Of a DNA stretch of 64,000 bases, positions 32,266 through 43,606 are shown piece by piece. Below the pieces are notes generated by a model, which was not told the DNA's origin, searched no databases, and was given only the letters and a program-made list of their open reading frames with translations. This DNA is from Citrus sinensis (Eukaryota; Streptophyta; Magnoliopsida; Sapindales; Rutaceae): NCBI RefSeq assembly GCF_022201045.2, contig NC_068559.1, forward strand, positions 3,570,501 to 3,634,500, read 5' to 3'. Position 1 is the stretch's first letter; each line of letters starts with the position of its first letter. A program made the position numbers and the translations under genes.

Positions 32266-35200
32266 ATGTGGCGCACAAAACTGTGCCAGCCCGTTCGAAC
32301 AATCTTCACTAAAACCCCCAGTCCTCCGCCGCGTCATCACTACCACCGCTACCAACGGCCGCTGATCCCTCTCTCGGTGTCCCTTGCCAAAACGGTGACA
32401 TGTATCCGCACAAGGGACTCGCATTCTTATTCTTCTTCGATTCTCAACGAACAAATCTTCCATTTCGATTTCAGCAGCTCGCTTGTTGCTCATTGCATCA
32501 CTTCGGCTTCCTCTGCCGAACCACAGGTGGTTGTCGACTGGAACGACGCCGTTTCCTGCTCTGAAGTTGGTGACGGCGCAAACGGTAGCTTGGAGGAGGA
32601 AGAGGAGGACCCTAGGACTAATATTCCCGTTAAAGCCTACTTCTTCTCCACTAGGTTTGCTAAATTTTATTTTTATTTTTATTTTTATTTTTGACAAGTT
32701 ATGATAAATAAACAATTTTTAATTAAAAATGAAAGGAATTATTTCTTTTAATTTTTATTTCTATTAAGCTTGATACCCTGAACCTCAACTGAAAAAGCTA
32801 AAACCCTAATCTTAATACTTAAAAGTATGTTACAATTTGGAATGCAATCGAGGGGGGAATTGTGTTGTTTTAACTTTGAAGTTGTAAATACGTAATTGTG
32901 TAGCTAATTTTTTGTGGTTTTGTTTTGGTGTAGTGTGGATTTGAGGGGCTTGGTGGATCAGAACAGGCAGAATTTTATTCCACCAACGTCGCGTATGACT
33001 AATTATGTTGTATTGAAGTTTGGCACTCTTTCCAATCCCAGCGTAAGTTCATGCATTGCTTCTGTTTTATTAGGCTATGTTAATTCGTGTGTATTGTTGT
33101 GAATTTGTTGGAATTCGTGTGTAAATGCATTGTTTATATGCCTTACTTTACAGAATGCAAGTGGAGTACAATGTTTTGAGTTAGATTACAGGAAAGGATT
33201 GGAAATATTTGTTATATACATGCATTCATTCAAATTAAAACTACATATTTCTTTGTTTGTAGTGGGGCTATAGTTGACAGATTTATTTTGCCTTCTCCTC
33301 CAATTATTATCAGCACTGATGTCCAATCAGTGCAATTTATTTGTATTGCTTTTGAATGTTCTGATTATAAAAATTTAGCAAGGGTTTTCTGTGTTTTGCT
33401 AAAAGTTGTTGATATCTTACTAAAGGGACTTCTAAGTTCCTTGTCTCAGGGCACAGGTGCTAGCATTAGTGGAAGTGACTGCTGTTTCATGGTAGTTTTT
33501 CAGTATGGTTCCATTGTCTTGTTTAATGTCAGTGAACCTGAGGTTGATGGGTATCTGAAAATTGTGGAAAGACATGCATCGGGTTTACTTCCGGAAATGA
33601 GAAAGGATGGTAAGTTTATACATCCTCAATTTTAGGCACTAAGTCACTCACATATTGCTAATGGTAACATGATAGCATAAATATTTGACACATCTTGCAT
33701 CTATGATATTAAATTTGAAACAAAGAAAGTTAATTTTACTTCTTGGTCAAGCAGAAAATGAATTTTTTGTTGCTAAACATAGGTAAATCAATTAAAAATG
33801 CTTACTCAACTGCAAATACCTCTTCACAATTTATCTCCAGCTAGGTTTTCTTGTGTTAATATTTCTTTTGTACCAAGGTGTCCTCAACTTATTTCATTTG
33901 AGACTGATCCGTACAAATACATGCGGTCACTGGAGAAGTATTTGCTTTGAGTTTGCCTGGGGGAGTGGAACCTTTTTCATTTTGGACAGAGCAGTGGACT
34001 TGAGATTTTTCTGGTTCCTGAATCATTGTTTTGGGTACTTATTCCATACATGAGGGTTTAGCTGGATGATTTTGAAGAGGCTAAGCATTTGTAACATCCC
34101 TTCAATAACCCAAAGAAGTTTGGTTGCCAGTGAACTCCAGTTAGGATGGTAGTTTTTTAAAATCAAATAGTGATAGTGTCATGTATATACGGATTGAGGG
34201 CTCTATTGGTCTTCAGATTTTAATTGGAGCTGCATGTCAACTTTCTAATTCTTTACATTTTTGTTATATATCATCTCCAGTTGTAGGTGGTTACGTATTT
34301 CTTTCTCTAATTTGTGGAAGTAGCATAAGATGCCACATGTTAGGAGCTTTTCTTTTATTTGTATTTAGTTTTGAAAAAATAAGTAGTCTAAATGCAGTTG
34401 ATATAAACTACAGAGTATGAAGTGATAGAGAAGCCAACTCTGAGTACATGGATGCAAGGGGGTTTGGATCACATCATGTTACAGTTCTTGAACATTGACG
34501 GAATACGTATAATTGGTAGTGTTCTAGGTCAAAGTATTGCTCTCGACTACTATGTACGACAGGTATGTACTATATAATCTTAGAAGTGTCTACATGGTAG
34601 ATTATTACTTGGTAATACTAAGAAAATTTCTCTTCTCTTAGGTTGATGGGATGGTTGCAGAATTTACTGATATAAACCGTGGTATGGAGAAAACTGGGAC
34701 ATTTACCATGGAGAGCAAAAAACTTTTTCAACTAGTAGGAAAGGCAAATTCTAATCTAGCTGATGTTATTCTTAAGCTTGGCCTTTTTGAGAGGTAATGG
34801 TTTATTCTGGAATGAACTTTCTGTTATAACTACATCATTCGCTAACTGGCTTTTAGTTTGAGAAAATAGTAGAATTACTTATCCATATTTGTGAAGCCTG
34901 ATCTACTTTTTGGCTTGCAGGACTTGAAAAGTAGGAAATTTTAAGTGATTGTTTGTAGTTGTCAAAGGCTGGTTTTGAAATTGGAAATTTATTTCTTCAA
35001 AGGCACTGGTCCTAGATCTGATAAAAGAAAATACCTGCGAAAACAAAAACTGATTGCAACATGTAGAAATTAGATGAATAGAAAAGGTAGTAGGGAAAAA
35101 CAGAAGGAAGAACAGAAAACCAAGGTGTCACACCTTGGGTTCTCTTTTATTTTATTTTTTGGCATCCCACATAGAAGACTAGCTGGACTTTTTTAAATTT

Positions 35201-35777
35201 CTTCAAAACCTTTGTGAGACACTGTAGTGCTGCTGTACATAAGCAAGCAAACCTGAGCCCAGGAAACTATGTGTCTTTTACCAATAAGTGACCCAGAATA
35301 AGGTCCAAACAAGAGAATCCATGTCCACCAACTTTGGCCAACACACTACCGTCGAAGTAACTGTACCACAGAAGTACGTTTATTTTCTTTTTGTGTAACG
35401 CACACAAAATTTTATTGATTTTTTACAGATCAGACATCGCGTGGAAGGATGCTAAATATGCCCAAATATGGGAGTATCTCAGAGATGAATTTGAACTAAC
35501 ACAGAGATTTGCCAGTCTTGATTTTAAGTTGAAGTTTGTGGAGGTATGATCTTTTTGTCATGGAAACTTCATCAACTCTCTTCTACCAATACTTGCAAAT
35601 CACCATTGGATTTGAAGTTTTGTCTTCTCTTTGCAGCATAATATTCGCTTTCTTCAGGAAATCCTTCAAAATCGGAAATCCGATTTCCTAGAATGGCTGA
35701 TCATCATATTGATTAGTGCTGAAATTCTTATCTCTCTTTATGACCTTTTCCAGAGGACAGCGAGTACTTTGCATTAG
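32266..35777 (+). CDS. RRG: RETARDED ROOT GROWTH-like DUF155 protein, mitochondrial
   Basis: Exons 32266-32654, 32934-33042, 33450-33609, 34414-34562, 34642-34793, 35429-35543 and 35637-35777 join in frame to 404 aa. The N-terminus (MWRTKLCQPVRTIFTK, rich in Arg/Ser, few acids) looks like a mitochondrial presequence. PVKAYFFSTSVDL begins the DUF155 (RMD1/RMND1) domain. Conserved later blocks include GSDCCFMVVFQYGSIVLFN, STWMQGGLDHIMLQFLNIDG and ALDYYVRQVD. A hydrophobic helix near residues 378-396 (WLIIILISAEILI) sits close to the C-terminus, as in RMD1-family proteins. Known: Arabidopsis RRG is a mitochondrial DUF155 protein needed for root meristem growth, and yeast/human relatives support mitochondrial translation. 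Orthology is inferred from the plant-type N-terminus and length; the molecular reaction is unknown. Confidence 0.88.
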
Positions 35778-36100
35778 CACTAACTTCCCATTCCATTGAA
35801 ATGGGAACTTGAGGACCTTAGGCCATATTTGCTGTACATCTACTCCTATTAGTTTTGCTGCTATTGCACAAATCATAATCAAAACTCAAACAGGCCAATT
35901 TTACTTCATGTAAATAGTGATGAGGATAATTAATACAATGTTTTTGATCATCTATCATATAGTAAAAGTGATTGAATCTGTTCTTTTGTTGTTTTGACCT
36001 AAAATTTACTAATGATAGCCTGATGAAAGGAGGCAAATTATTGATGTCTTTTGTATTCTTTCAACGTTGAAGCTTGAAGCTGTGTTGAGTTATGACTTAT
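35778..36100. other. 3' flank of DUF155 gene
   Basis: Probable 3' UTR. Nothing else recognised. Confidence 0.45.
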
Positions 36101-36133
36101 GATCTTGTTCTCTATACAGCACAGATGTATAAT

Positions 36134-36909
36134 TAGGGATGGCAACTGAATCGTTCCATAATAGATATCCACAATATCTATTTAATTGGATTGGATAATA
36201 TCCATCCAAAAATTTTTGGATCTTGAAATGAATATTTTAAAATTACATCCAGATGGATATGGATAATTATTTTTACCTAATGGATATCCGTTTAACCCAA
36301 CACAAGTTTAAAAAATTTTAATTTTATAAAATAAAAAATAAACAAATATAATAAACAAATAATTGTAAAAATATTATATTAACTAGTGGAAAATTTAAAT
36401 TCTCCTTATATTACAAAATAAAATTTTCAAAATTATCCTTTAATTTTTTAACTTATTTAATACTATTAATAATTATTATTTTATTTTATTAATTTAATAT
36501 TATAAATGGACCTTCACTGGAAAGTCGCCGGAACTACCGCCGGATCTCGCCGGAAGGTCACCGGAGCACCGCCGGAAGGTCGCCGGAGCTCCGCCGGGAT
36601 TTGCCGGAAAGTTGCCGGACCGCCGCCATCGACCACCGGACCGCCATTTTATTTATTTTTATATATATTATTACTAATATGAATAGTTTAATAGCCAAAT
36701 TTGATATTGAAATTTTAACTATTTTATATTATTATTTTTATATAATAAAAATAAAATATCCATGTATCTCTATAACTATATGGATAAAATTCATATCCAT
36801 GTCCAATATTAAATACTGGATATGGATATGGATATATCCATTATGAATAATTATGAATTTGTGTTTGGATGGATATTATCCATCCATAATTGGATATTTA
36901 CCATCCCTA
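36134..36909. mobile_element. Non-autonomous hAT element with GC-rich array
   Basis: Ends TAGGGATGGCAA and TTACCATCCCTA, with perfect 8-bp TSD TGTATAAT (36126-36133, 36910-36917). Subterminal DNA is built from GGATAT/ATATCC words on both sides. At 36511-36645 there is an abrupt GC-rich array of GCCGGA-type repeats in an otherwise AT-rich core. It has no transposase. The flanking host DNA is itself a ~62-bp tandem duplication (see findings). Confidence 0.9.
36511..36645. repeat. GCCGGA minisatellite-like array
   Basis: About ten imperfect units based on GCCGGA(A/G)G(C/T), e.g. GCCGGAAGGTCGCCGGAGC. All of it lies inside the hAT element and is far GC-richer than any other part of it. Confidence 0.75.
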
Positions 36910-37259
36910 TGTATAATGGTTCTACATCTTAATCTAATTTTGACACGATCTTGTTCTCCAGACAGTACAGATGTATCACGGTTGTCCATCTTCATCTAAT
37001 CTTGAGATTCAGGACCACGTAAGCTTAGGACTATCATTGCGAATGCCATTGCATTAGCTGTGTCTTTTATCCGCTAAGCTGCTCTGTTTTATCAAGACAC
37101 CGAGCCCAAGCGGAGCCGGGGTCACTTTTTGAGTAGGTGATGGATATGTCACGCAAGCAGTCCCGCAGGAGAAAGATGAAGGGCACGTTTGAGGACCAAG
37201 GCAGTTTTCTCGCACGAATAGACTCTTTGGATCACCCAAAAGAAATTGCAAAATTTAGA

Positions 37260-37331
37260 GGGGCATTCCGAGAATTGAACTCGGGACCTCTCGCACCCTA
37301 AGCGAGAATCATACCACTAGACCAAATGCCC
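37260..37331 (-). tRNA. tRNA-Pro (AGG)
   Basis: The minus strand gives a 72-nt cloverleaf. The acceptor stem GGGCATT pairs perfectly with AATGCCC, with discriminator C. The D-arm contains TGGTCTAGTGGT (A-box), the anticodon stem CTCGC/GCGAG holds loop TTAGGGT with anticodon AGG, and the T-arm GTTCAATTC (B-box) has a perfect stem. No intron and no encoded CCA, as expected for a nuclear plant gene. A T-rich stretch (AAATTTTGC) follows as a possible Pol III terminator. Confidence 0.95.
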
Positions 37332-37425
37332 TGTTTGATGGGTCGTGGGTAATAACTTTTAAAACTACTTTTTCAGTTTATCTTATTTGCATTAGGACAA
37401 CTATAAGCATGTTTAAAGAAGTTAA

Positions 37426-39198
37426 GGGTGCGTTTGATATTATTTTTGGTTGGGTGTTTTGTGTTTTTCAAAAAAAAAAAAATATAAAAACATGTTTGGC
37501 AATCCTTCGACAATCATTAAAAATTTTGAAGAACAAAATGTTTTTATTCTTTCACTACTCCAAATCGGCGTTCTCAACTTTTGTTAATAAAAGTGGGAAA
37601 TAAATAAAAAAAGATTAGGGAAAAAGGTGGTGCTCTGGCCCACCAATTTTATTTATTTAATTATTATTCTATTTCATTTCTCTTGTAACCATTTACTTTT
37701 ATCTTATCTCTTCAATTGTAACCAGTACTTCTATCTTTTTTCTTCTTCAACCGTTAGTTTTTAGTTTTTTATCTCTTCAACTATAGCGAAAATCTAGGGT
37801 TACTTTTTTTTTTGGGGGGAAATTTTATGATTTTGTTAATTGTTCTTTAAAATTTGTATGATTTTCTATTATATTAATTTTTATTTGTTATTCCATCTTG
37901 TCTAAGTGCTGAGACACGCTCGTCCCCTCTTGCATCTTGCTTGGAAAAAAGCGTTGCCGAAGAAACTTCATGTTTACCATTGTCACTGACTCATACATTC
38001 TTTGTGGAGTCTCCCAGATTATTGAGAAGCTAGGCCCTTTCCTCACTCTCTTCTTAAGGCTAGATCTGCCTTATTGCTATTATGTATTATTAGCCGATAT
38101 GGAGACTGTAGTATCAAGATTAGAGGGAGGCGGCTTTCTCTCTCTCTACCTCTAGTCAAAAGGCGATTGTGGACAAGAGAAAGGGTGAGGAACGAACAAG
38201 GAGCGGAGGAAAATGAGGCCTAGGAGAGGTGCGAATCAGAGCTTGCTGGTGAGAACGCTGGCTTAATTGCCAGGGCGTTATCCTCTTTTAAAGGAAGAAT
38301 CAAGGAGCATCTACAGGTAGTGGTGAATACTGAGAACATGAAATCCCTTAGCGCGTTGGATCATCGAAGAATGGAGAAATTCCTATATCTGGTAAGACCA
38401 CCCATGAGGGTTCATCAACTCATTTCTCGGTCATATATTGGTCACAAAAAGTACAATTTGAACTTGTCTTGTCACCAGCCTCATCTGGCTTTTCTAGTTT
38501 CACAGCTGATTAGCCCATACAGCCAGATTCTTAATGGCATCCTCCTCTGGTTGGAAAGAAGGACACCTTTTGCGGATAGTGAGGTAGTGGTTTGCAATCA
38601 TCCATGGTCCTTCACTCAGAACATAATCATAATCCTCTAGGTTAGCAAACTTGGCTCTGATCTTATTATTGTTAGTAGTATAGCATTTTTTTGTGTTTAT
38701 TTGTGGGTGATGGCCTTCATGTTGAAAGGCATAGACGTAGATATTGGGCATGTTTTGGATGCAAATATTTTTGTAGTCTTTTTGTAAATGAACTACTTAA
38801 ACGTCTATAATAAATATAATTGTAGTATAGAGTTTTATTTTTTTATATGCTAATTAATTCTACATTTATTATTTTATTTTAATTTTTTTCAACTTAATAA
38901 ATTATGAGAGGGTTTTCTGAAAATTATTATTGTTGTATGAAATTTAATTTTATTTTGATTAAACTTATAAAAATAAAGATAAAATGTATAAATAAATTGA
39001 AGAAAGCTATTTCATAAAAAAATTTGTATTTCAGACAAACAACCAAACGTACTCTTATTATTTTTCATATTTTTAAACAAATAACAAAACATATTTTTAC
39101 TGTTTTTATTTTCATATATTGTTTTAAGAACAAACTACCAAACAAATTTTTATTTGACGTCAGGAACATCATTTTTCTTTTCTAAAATAAACGCACCC
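37426..39198. mobile_element. PIF/Harbinger-type element carrying LINE DNA
   Basis: Ends GGGTGCGTTTGAT and, reversed, GGGTGCGTTTATT; TAA direct repeats flank it (37423-37425, 39199-39201). The arms (about 37426-37620 and 38750-39198) are AT-rich with ACCAAAC words. The middle (37900-38700) is of normal GC content and includes a LINE-type DUF4283 fragment on the minus strand. Either a LINE copy inserted and decayed, or the element captured foreign DNA. The 3-bp TSD is weak proof by itself. Confidence 0.62.
38440..38751 (-). pseudogene. LINE ORF1 (DUF4283) fragment
   Basis: The minus-strand frame reads RAKFANLEDYDYVLSEGPWM, then IANHYLTIRKRCPSFQPEED and AIKNLAVWANQL before a stop. The pattern (D/E)DY..VL.EGPW.I..HYL.I..W.P.F.PE. 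is the DUF4283 domain at the start of plant L1-type LINE ORF1 proteins. The rest of the ORF1 and the reverse transcriptase are missing. Confidence 0.7.
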
Positions 39199-39341
39199 TA
39201 ATAATCCTCCAAATTGAAAATATATTGCACCAGAGGCCAAAAAGTAAAATTATATTAAAAGCAAAAAAAAAAAAAAAAATTCAGTTCTTTTTGTCCTGCC
39301 ACAAGGCTCTGCCGACGAGGTTTACAACTTCAATATACTGT

Positions 39342-40496
39342 CTATATCTTAGGCGACGATGACGGTTGGGATGGAGATGACGGCTGTGGTGGATGATTTT
39401 TACGAACGTATTTTCGAGCCCAAACATGCTTACCATTAATGGAGAACTTAGCTTTGCTCTTGCCTCCAAGTACCACGTCCATGAAGGAAGCAGAATCCAT
39501 AACAAGACGTGCAAATAGTGGCTGCTCCGTTGACGATGCCACTTCTTGCATGTTAATAGCTTCAAAGCACTCTCCAAATTTCCTGTTCAATTTTAATTTT
39601 TTTATTTCAAACCAGAAGAAGTAATAACAAAGTTAACTAACCCATCAAATTCTATTAAGTCCTAGCTAGCACTATAAATAATAAAATTAATAGCAAGAAA
39701 TATACACACACACATATATATACCTAATGAAAAAGTCTCTGATTTCATTTTCTGAAATAGGGTACCCTTTAGAAAATGTCAAAAAAATAGTCCTCTCATC
39801 TGGTGGTACAGTTACTTGATAATCATGATTTCCTTTCTCGTCAGAATTACTACTACTTATTTGCATACGCCTCCACATCTCGTCGACTTCATTTCTCAAA
39901 ACATCGTGTTGCCGCTGAACCACAGCATCATAATATGACATAACAGGCACAATCGGACCATAATCACTAAGCTGCTGTTTGACCATATTTTCATTTCCTC
40001 TTAAACTATTCTCAGCATTCTGATCGCGAATGATCGCCTTATTTTGTACCTCATGTAGCACAAGGTCCTCAAAAGCTCTGGCGCAGACTTCGATAACATT
40101 CTTCGTAACCGCGTGTAGAATTTTGAGCCGATTGTCACGAAAGAAGCTTAAAGAAACCCTACTTTTGGTGATGCTTTGAGTTAAAGGAATTACTTCGATG
40201 TTCTGTAAAGAGAAAGGAAATGACTCATCGCTCTGGATGCAACTCAAGCACAACACGGCCTCATCGGCAAGCGAAGTGATCAACGTATCCGGCCATGTTA
40301 GCAATGTGTTCACTAAATCTCGACACAGTCCGGAATGTTCAAGCCAAATCCATAACGCAATGACTTGCATGGACTCAATGGAGTTGCGGCCGAGGTAGTG
40401 GACAAGCTTAGTGAACAGGATGCGATCTATGTTGTGAAATGTTTTGAATTGTTCTTTTGTCACTGTTAAAGGAGCCAATGAAGAAGAGGAAGCCAT
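39342..40496 (-). CDS. Plant-specific protein with divergent RRM-like domain
   Basis: Two exons, 40496-39724 and 39582-39342, join in frame to 337 aa (intron 39583-39723, GT-AG on the minus strand). The N-terminal ~200 residues are helical (FKTFHNIDRILFTKLVHYLG, MQVIALWIWLEHSGLCRDLV). The C-terminal part has an RRM-like fold: TIFLTFSKGYPISENEIRDF, then RKFGECFEAINMQEV, LFARLVM, and KFSINGKHVWARKYVRKN. The usual RNP1 aromatic residues are not visible, so RNA binding is uncertain. It ends in a Pro/Ser tail. I recall similar uncharacterised plant proteins but cannot name an Arabidopsis gene. The intact frame and clean splice sites argue for a working gene. Confidence 0.8.
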
Positions 40497-41326
40497 TGAT
40501 GGTCGTTTTTCTGGGGATGACGATGAAATGCTTTGTGGGTTCTTTTTATAGAGACGAATAGCTACGATTAGCGACTGTTGTGAGGGTTAAGGATAGTGCT
40601 GTTGCGAAGAGACGCCATTTCGGTGCAGAAATGGAAGAAATGTAAGATATTTTTGTGATAGTGTTTCAAAGGCAACGGTCAAATATAGAAATATGTTTTG
40701 GTATTGAGTTGTTTATAGTTTGGTGCTTACATTTTTGCTTCATGATTTTTATGGAAACTATATTGCATGGATTTGGGAAGTTGACAAGGCCGATTTTATT
40801 TCACTGCCCTTTTTATTCTTTTCTCTCTCTCCCTTTTTTTTTCAGTTAATAAAAGAAAATTTATTAAACTTGACAAAAAGTATTATATGTATATAATAAT
40901 GTATAATAATAATTCATAAATTGGGATGTCAATGTGGATAAAAGATAAACAAAGTGAATTAATATATTAAAAATACTAAATTCATTAGAGTTCGTATTTT
41001 TTTTAGTTGGTCAATAGTTTCTACATTAAAGACTAACTACATTTGTGCGTATATATATAATTAGGTTCATTTAACATTTTCAGGAAAGTAATGGATGCTC
41101 ATGAGTATAATGCTTCTTTCTTCTTCTACCTTCTACAAAATTCGAACCAGGTCACATTATTAGTTCAATTATGAAGAAACTTAATGATAAAAGAATTGAA
41201 TACTAAAATATAATGTTAATTTTTCTTTCTCATTTGCGCATAGTTTTGGTAGTCGTAAATGTGTTTTGTGCCTATGACTACTCGGGTTCAAATAATAATT
41301 GAGGGTAAAAGTTGATGCTTTGATGG
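40497..41326. other. Intergenic spacer
   Basis: Upstream flank of the minus-strand RRM-like gene, then AT-rich spacer. No further gene recognised. Confidence 0.5.
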
Positions 41327-41334
41327 CGCTAATC

Positions 41335-42321
41335 TAGGGATGGCAATGGGGAGGGGAGGGGAGGGGACCAATCTCCCCATACCCATCCCCGATATTTTGC
41401 ATATGTCCCCGTCCCCTCCCCATCCCCGTCAGAATTGCTTGAGAGAATCCCCATCCCCTCCCCGAATAATAACAGGGGATCCCCGAGGGTCCCCGGTCCC
41501 CGAATAACTAATAGTCTAATACATTTTTTTATTTTCGATTTTAAATTAATCATATTAAAATAAACTCATACCGCTATTGTAAGCTCGTAACCAACTTTGA
41601 CAGCACATTAAGGCCTCCAATGTGCTTGGATGAAGTTTGTTATGGTATGGGCTCACAACTCTACCACTAGTGTTAAAAGCTGATTCAGAAGCAACTGTTG
41701 TAATTGGAATTGCCAAAATATCTCTAGCAATTCGAGCTAATGTAGGATACCTATTAGCATTTGTCTTCCGTCAACTCAAAATATTAAAATCTTCCATCTG
41801 GGGTATAACTTTCTCATCCAAATATGAATCTAATTCATCTGCAACAAATGCACAATCTCCATTGTTTACATAATCATCAAAACCTGTCATCCATTTGGTT
41901 GCTTTCTTATAAGAATCCCCTGTAGATCTAGTAGAAGAACTACTACCAGTATAATCAAAGCAATAAACAATTGGTGAAAACTTCAATTAATACTCTTCAA
42001 CTAATTCCCGGTAAGGGGTGACCACTTTCCCAACATACAACTATTTTGATATTTATTATTTTTAACAATATTTATAATTTTGTTATTTATTTATTAGTAA
42101 TTTTAAAAATAAAAATAAAATTAAAAATTAAAATGGGGAAATGGGTAGGGGACGGGGATTCCACCTCATCCCCGTCCCCTCCCCGAATAAAAAGTTGGGT
42201 AAAAAATTTTCCCCGTCCCCTCCCCGAAAAAAAAATTGGGTATAAAATTTTCCCCGTACCCTCCCCGAATGGGGAAAATCCCCGAGGGTACCCGTCCCCG
42301 TGGGGATTTTTGCCATCCCTA
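41335..42321. mobile_element. hAT element with fossil transposase end
   Basis: Ends TAGGGATGGCAA/TTGCCATCCCTA with perfect 8-bp TSD CGCTAATC (41327-41334, 42322-42329). Both ends consist of repeated (C/T)CCCCGTCCCC and GGGGATTTT-type words. The interior retains the hAT dimerisation domain on the minus strand. The left end next to the TIR holds four GGGG blocks spaced by single A (41348-41366). It is the inverted relative of 42432-43444. Confidence 0.92.
41555..41986 (-). pseudogene. hAT transposase C-terminal (hATC) fragment
   Basis: The minus-strand frame includes ELDSYLDEKVIPQMEDFNIL, then S and a TGA at 41771-41773 where a Trp codon is expected, followed by RYPTLARIARDILAIPITTV, ASESAFNTSGRVVSPYHNKL and LEALMCCQSWL before the final TAA. 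This is the hAT family dimerisation domain. The catalytic region is absent, and the nonsense codon breaks the rest. Confidence 0.88.
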
Positions 42322-42329
42322 CGCTAATC

Positions 42330-42363
42330 CCCACACGAACCTAAAAATAGTAATAACCAAGAC

Positions 42364-42395
<32 letters not shown>

Positions 42396-42423
42396 GAAGA
42401 AGTTAGAAAAAGAAAAATTAATA
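42330..42423. repeat. Spacer between inverted hAT pair with (AAT)n
   Basis: About 100 bp separates the two hAT elements; an (ATA)n microsatellite lies at about 42365-42396. Confidence 0.7.
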
Positions 42424-42431
42424 GTTGCATC

Positions 42432-43444
42432 TAGGGATGGCAAAAATCCCCACGGGGACGGGTACCCTCGGGGATTTTTCTCATTCGGGGAGGGTATGGG
42501 GATAATTTCATACCCAATTTCATATTCGGGGAAGGGACGAGTAAATTTTTTTACCAAATTTCTTATTCGGGGAGGGGACGGGGATGAGGTAGAATCCCCA
42601 TCCCCTACCCATTTCCCCATTTTAATTTTAATTTTAATTTTTATTTTTTAAAATTACTAGTAAATAAATAATAAAATTTAAATTATAAAATTATAAAAAT
42701 TGAAAAAAATAAAAAAATATCAAAATATTTATATTATTAAACTTTTAGGCCTAATTAACTAATTAAAGTCATAAATTTTTATTTAGGACATTAAAAAGAC
42801 CGGATAGATTCTATTAGCCCAAAAATTTTGTTTTAATTTTAATATTCATTAAATATTTTAAACTTAAATCTATTTTTTATTTATTTTTAGATGTTATAAT
42901 TACCCACAGCGAATCACAATTTTAATATCTAATCTAATTTAATCTAATATTTGCTCTTGATTTGCTCCGACTTAACTATTATGATGTAAAGGGAATAATC
43001 CACATTTATAAAGTGTCCACGCCACCATTGAAAAAGTTAATTTTGAATCTAAATTCGATTTTATTTGTAACAATTTTGTATTAGAATATTAATTTATTCA
43101 TGATAGTTTGTAAAAGAAGTTTGTATCCCTTGCATGCTGCGTTACTTACTAATTTAATGTATGTGACTTTTGTAATGGATATTAATATAAGATATTTTTT
43201 GAACTTTACTTTTATTTGAATTTTTTATTTTATATGATTAACTCAAATAAAAAACAAAAAAATGTATTAGTTATTCGGGGATCAAGGACCCTCGGGAATC
43301 CCCTATTATTATTCAGGGAGGAGATGAAGATTCTCTTAAGTAATTCTAACAGGGACGGGAAGAGGACGGGGACATACGTAAAATATCGGGGATTGGGTAC
43401 GGGGAGATTGGTCCCCTCCCCTCTCCTCCCAATTGCCATCCCTA
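42432..43444. mobile_element. hAT element, inverted relative of 41335-42321
   Basis: Ends TAGGGATGGCAA/TTGCCATCCCTA with perfect 8-bp TSD GTTGCATC (42424-42431, 43445-43452). The left end (GGGGACGGGTACCCTCGGGG) matches the right end of the neighbour in reverse, and the right end (GGGGAGATTGGTCCCCTCCC) matches its left end. The core (42650-43230) differs and has no transposase frame. Confidence 0.9.
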
Positions 43445-43606
43445 GTTGCATCTAATTTTAATGGGCCAAGCGGCCCAAGATCAACCATCTGGGCTCTGGC
43501 TCATTCGAGACACTCGCGCTGTTTTGAAATCGAGTGACGCTGACGCTAACAGCCCCTCGCACTGTTTTCTAGACTGAAGTCTGGAGAGAATAGAAGATGA
43601 AGTAAA

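Noticed and set aside
35120..35138. CCAAGGTG-TCA-CACCTTGG hairpin in an RRG-like gene intron
   Set aside because: Short, isolated and intronic; no evidence of function.
42046..43455. Pro/Ser/Gly-rich frames over the hAT ends
   Set aside because: They translate the repeated CCCCGTCCCC words of transposon termini.
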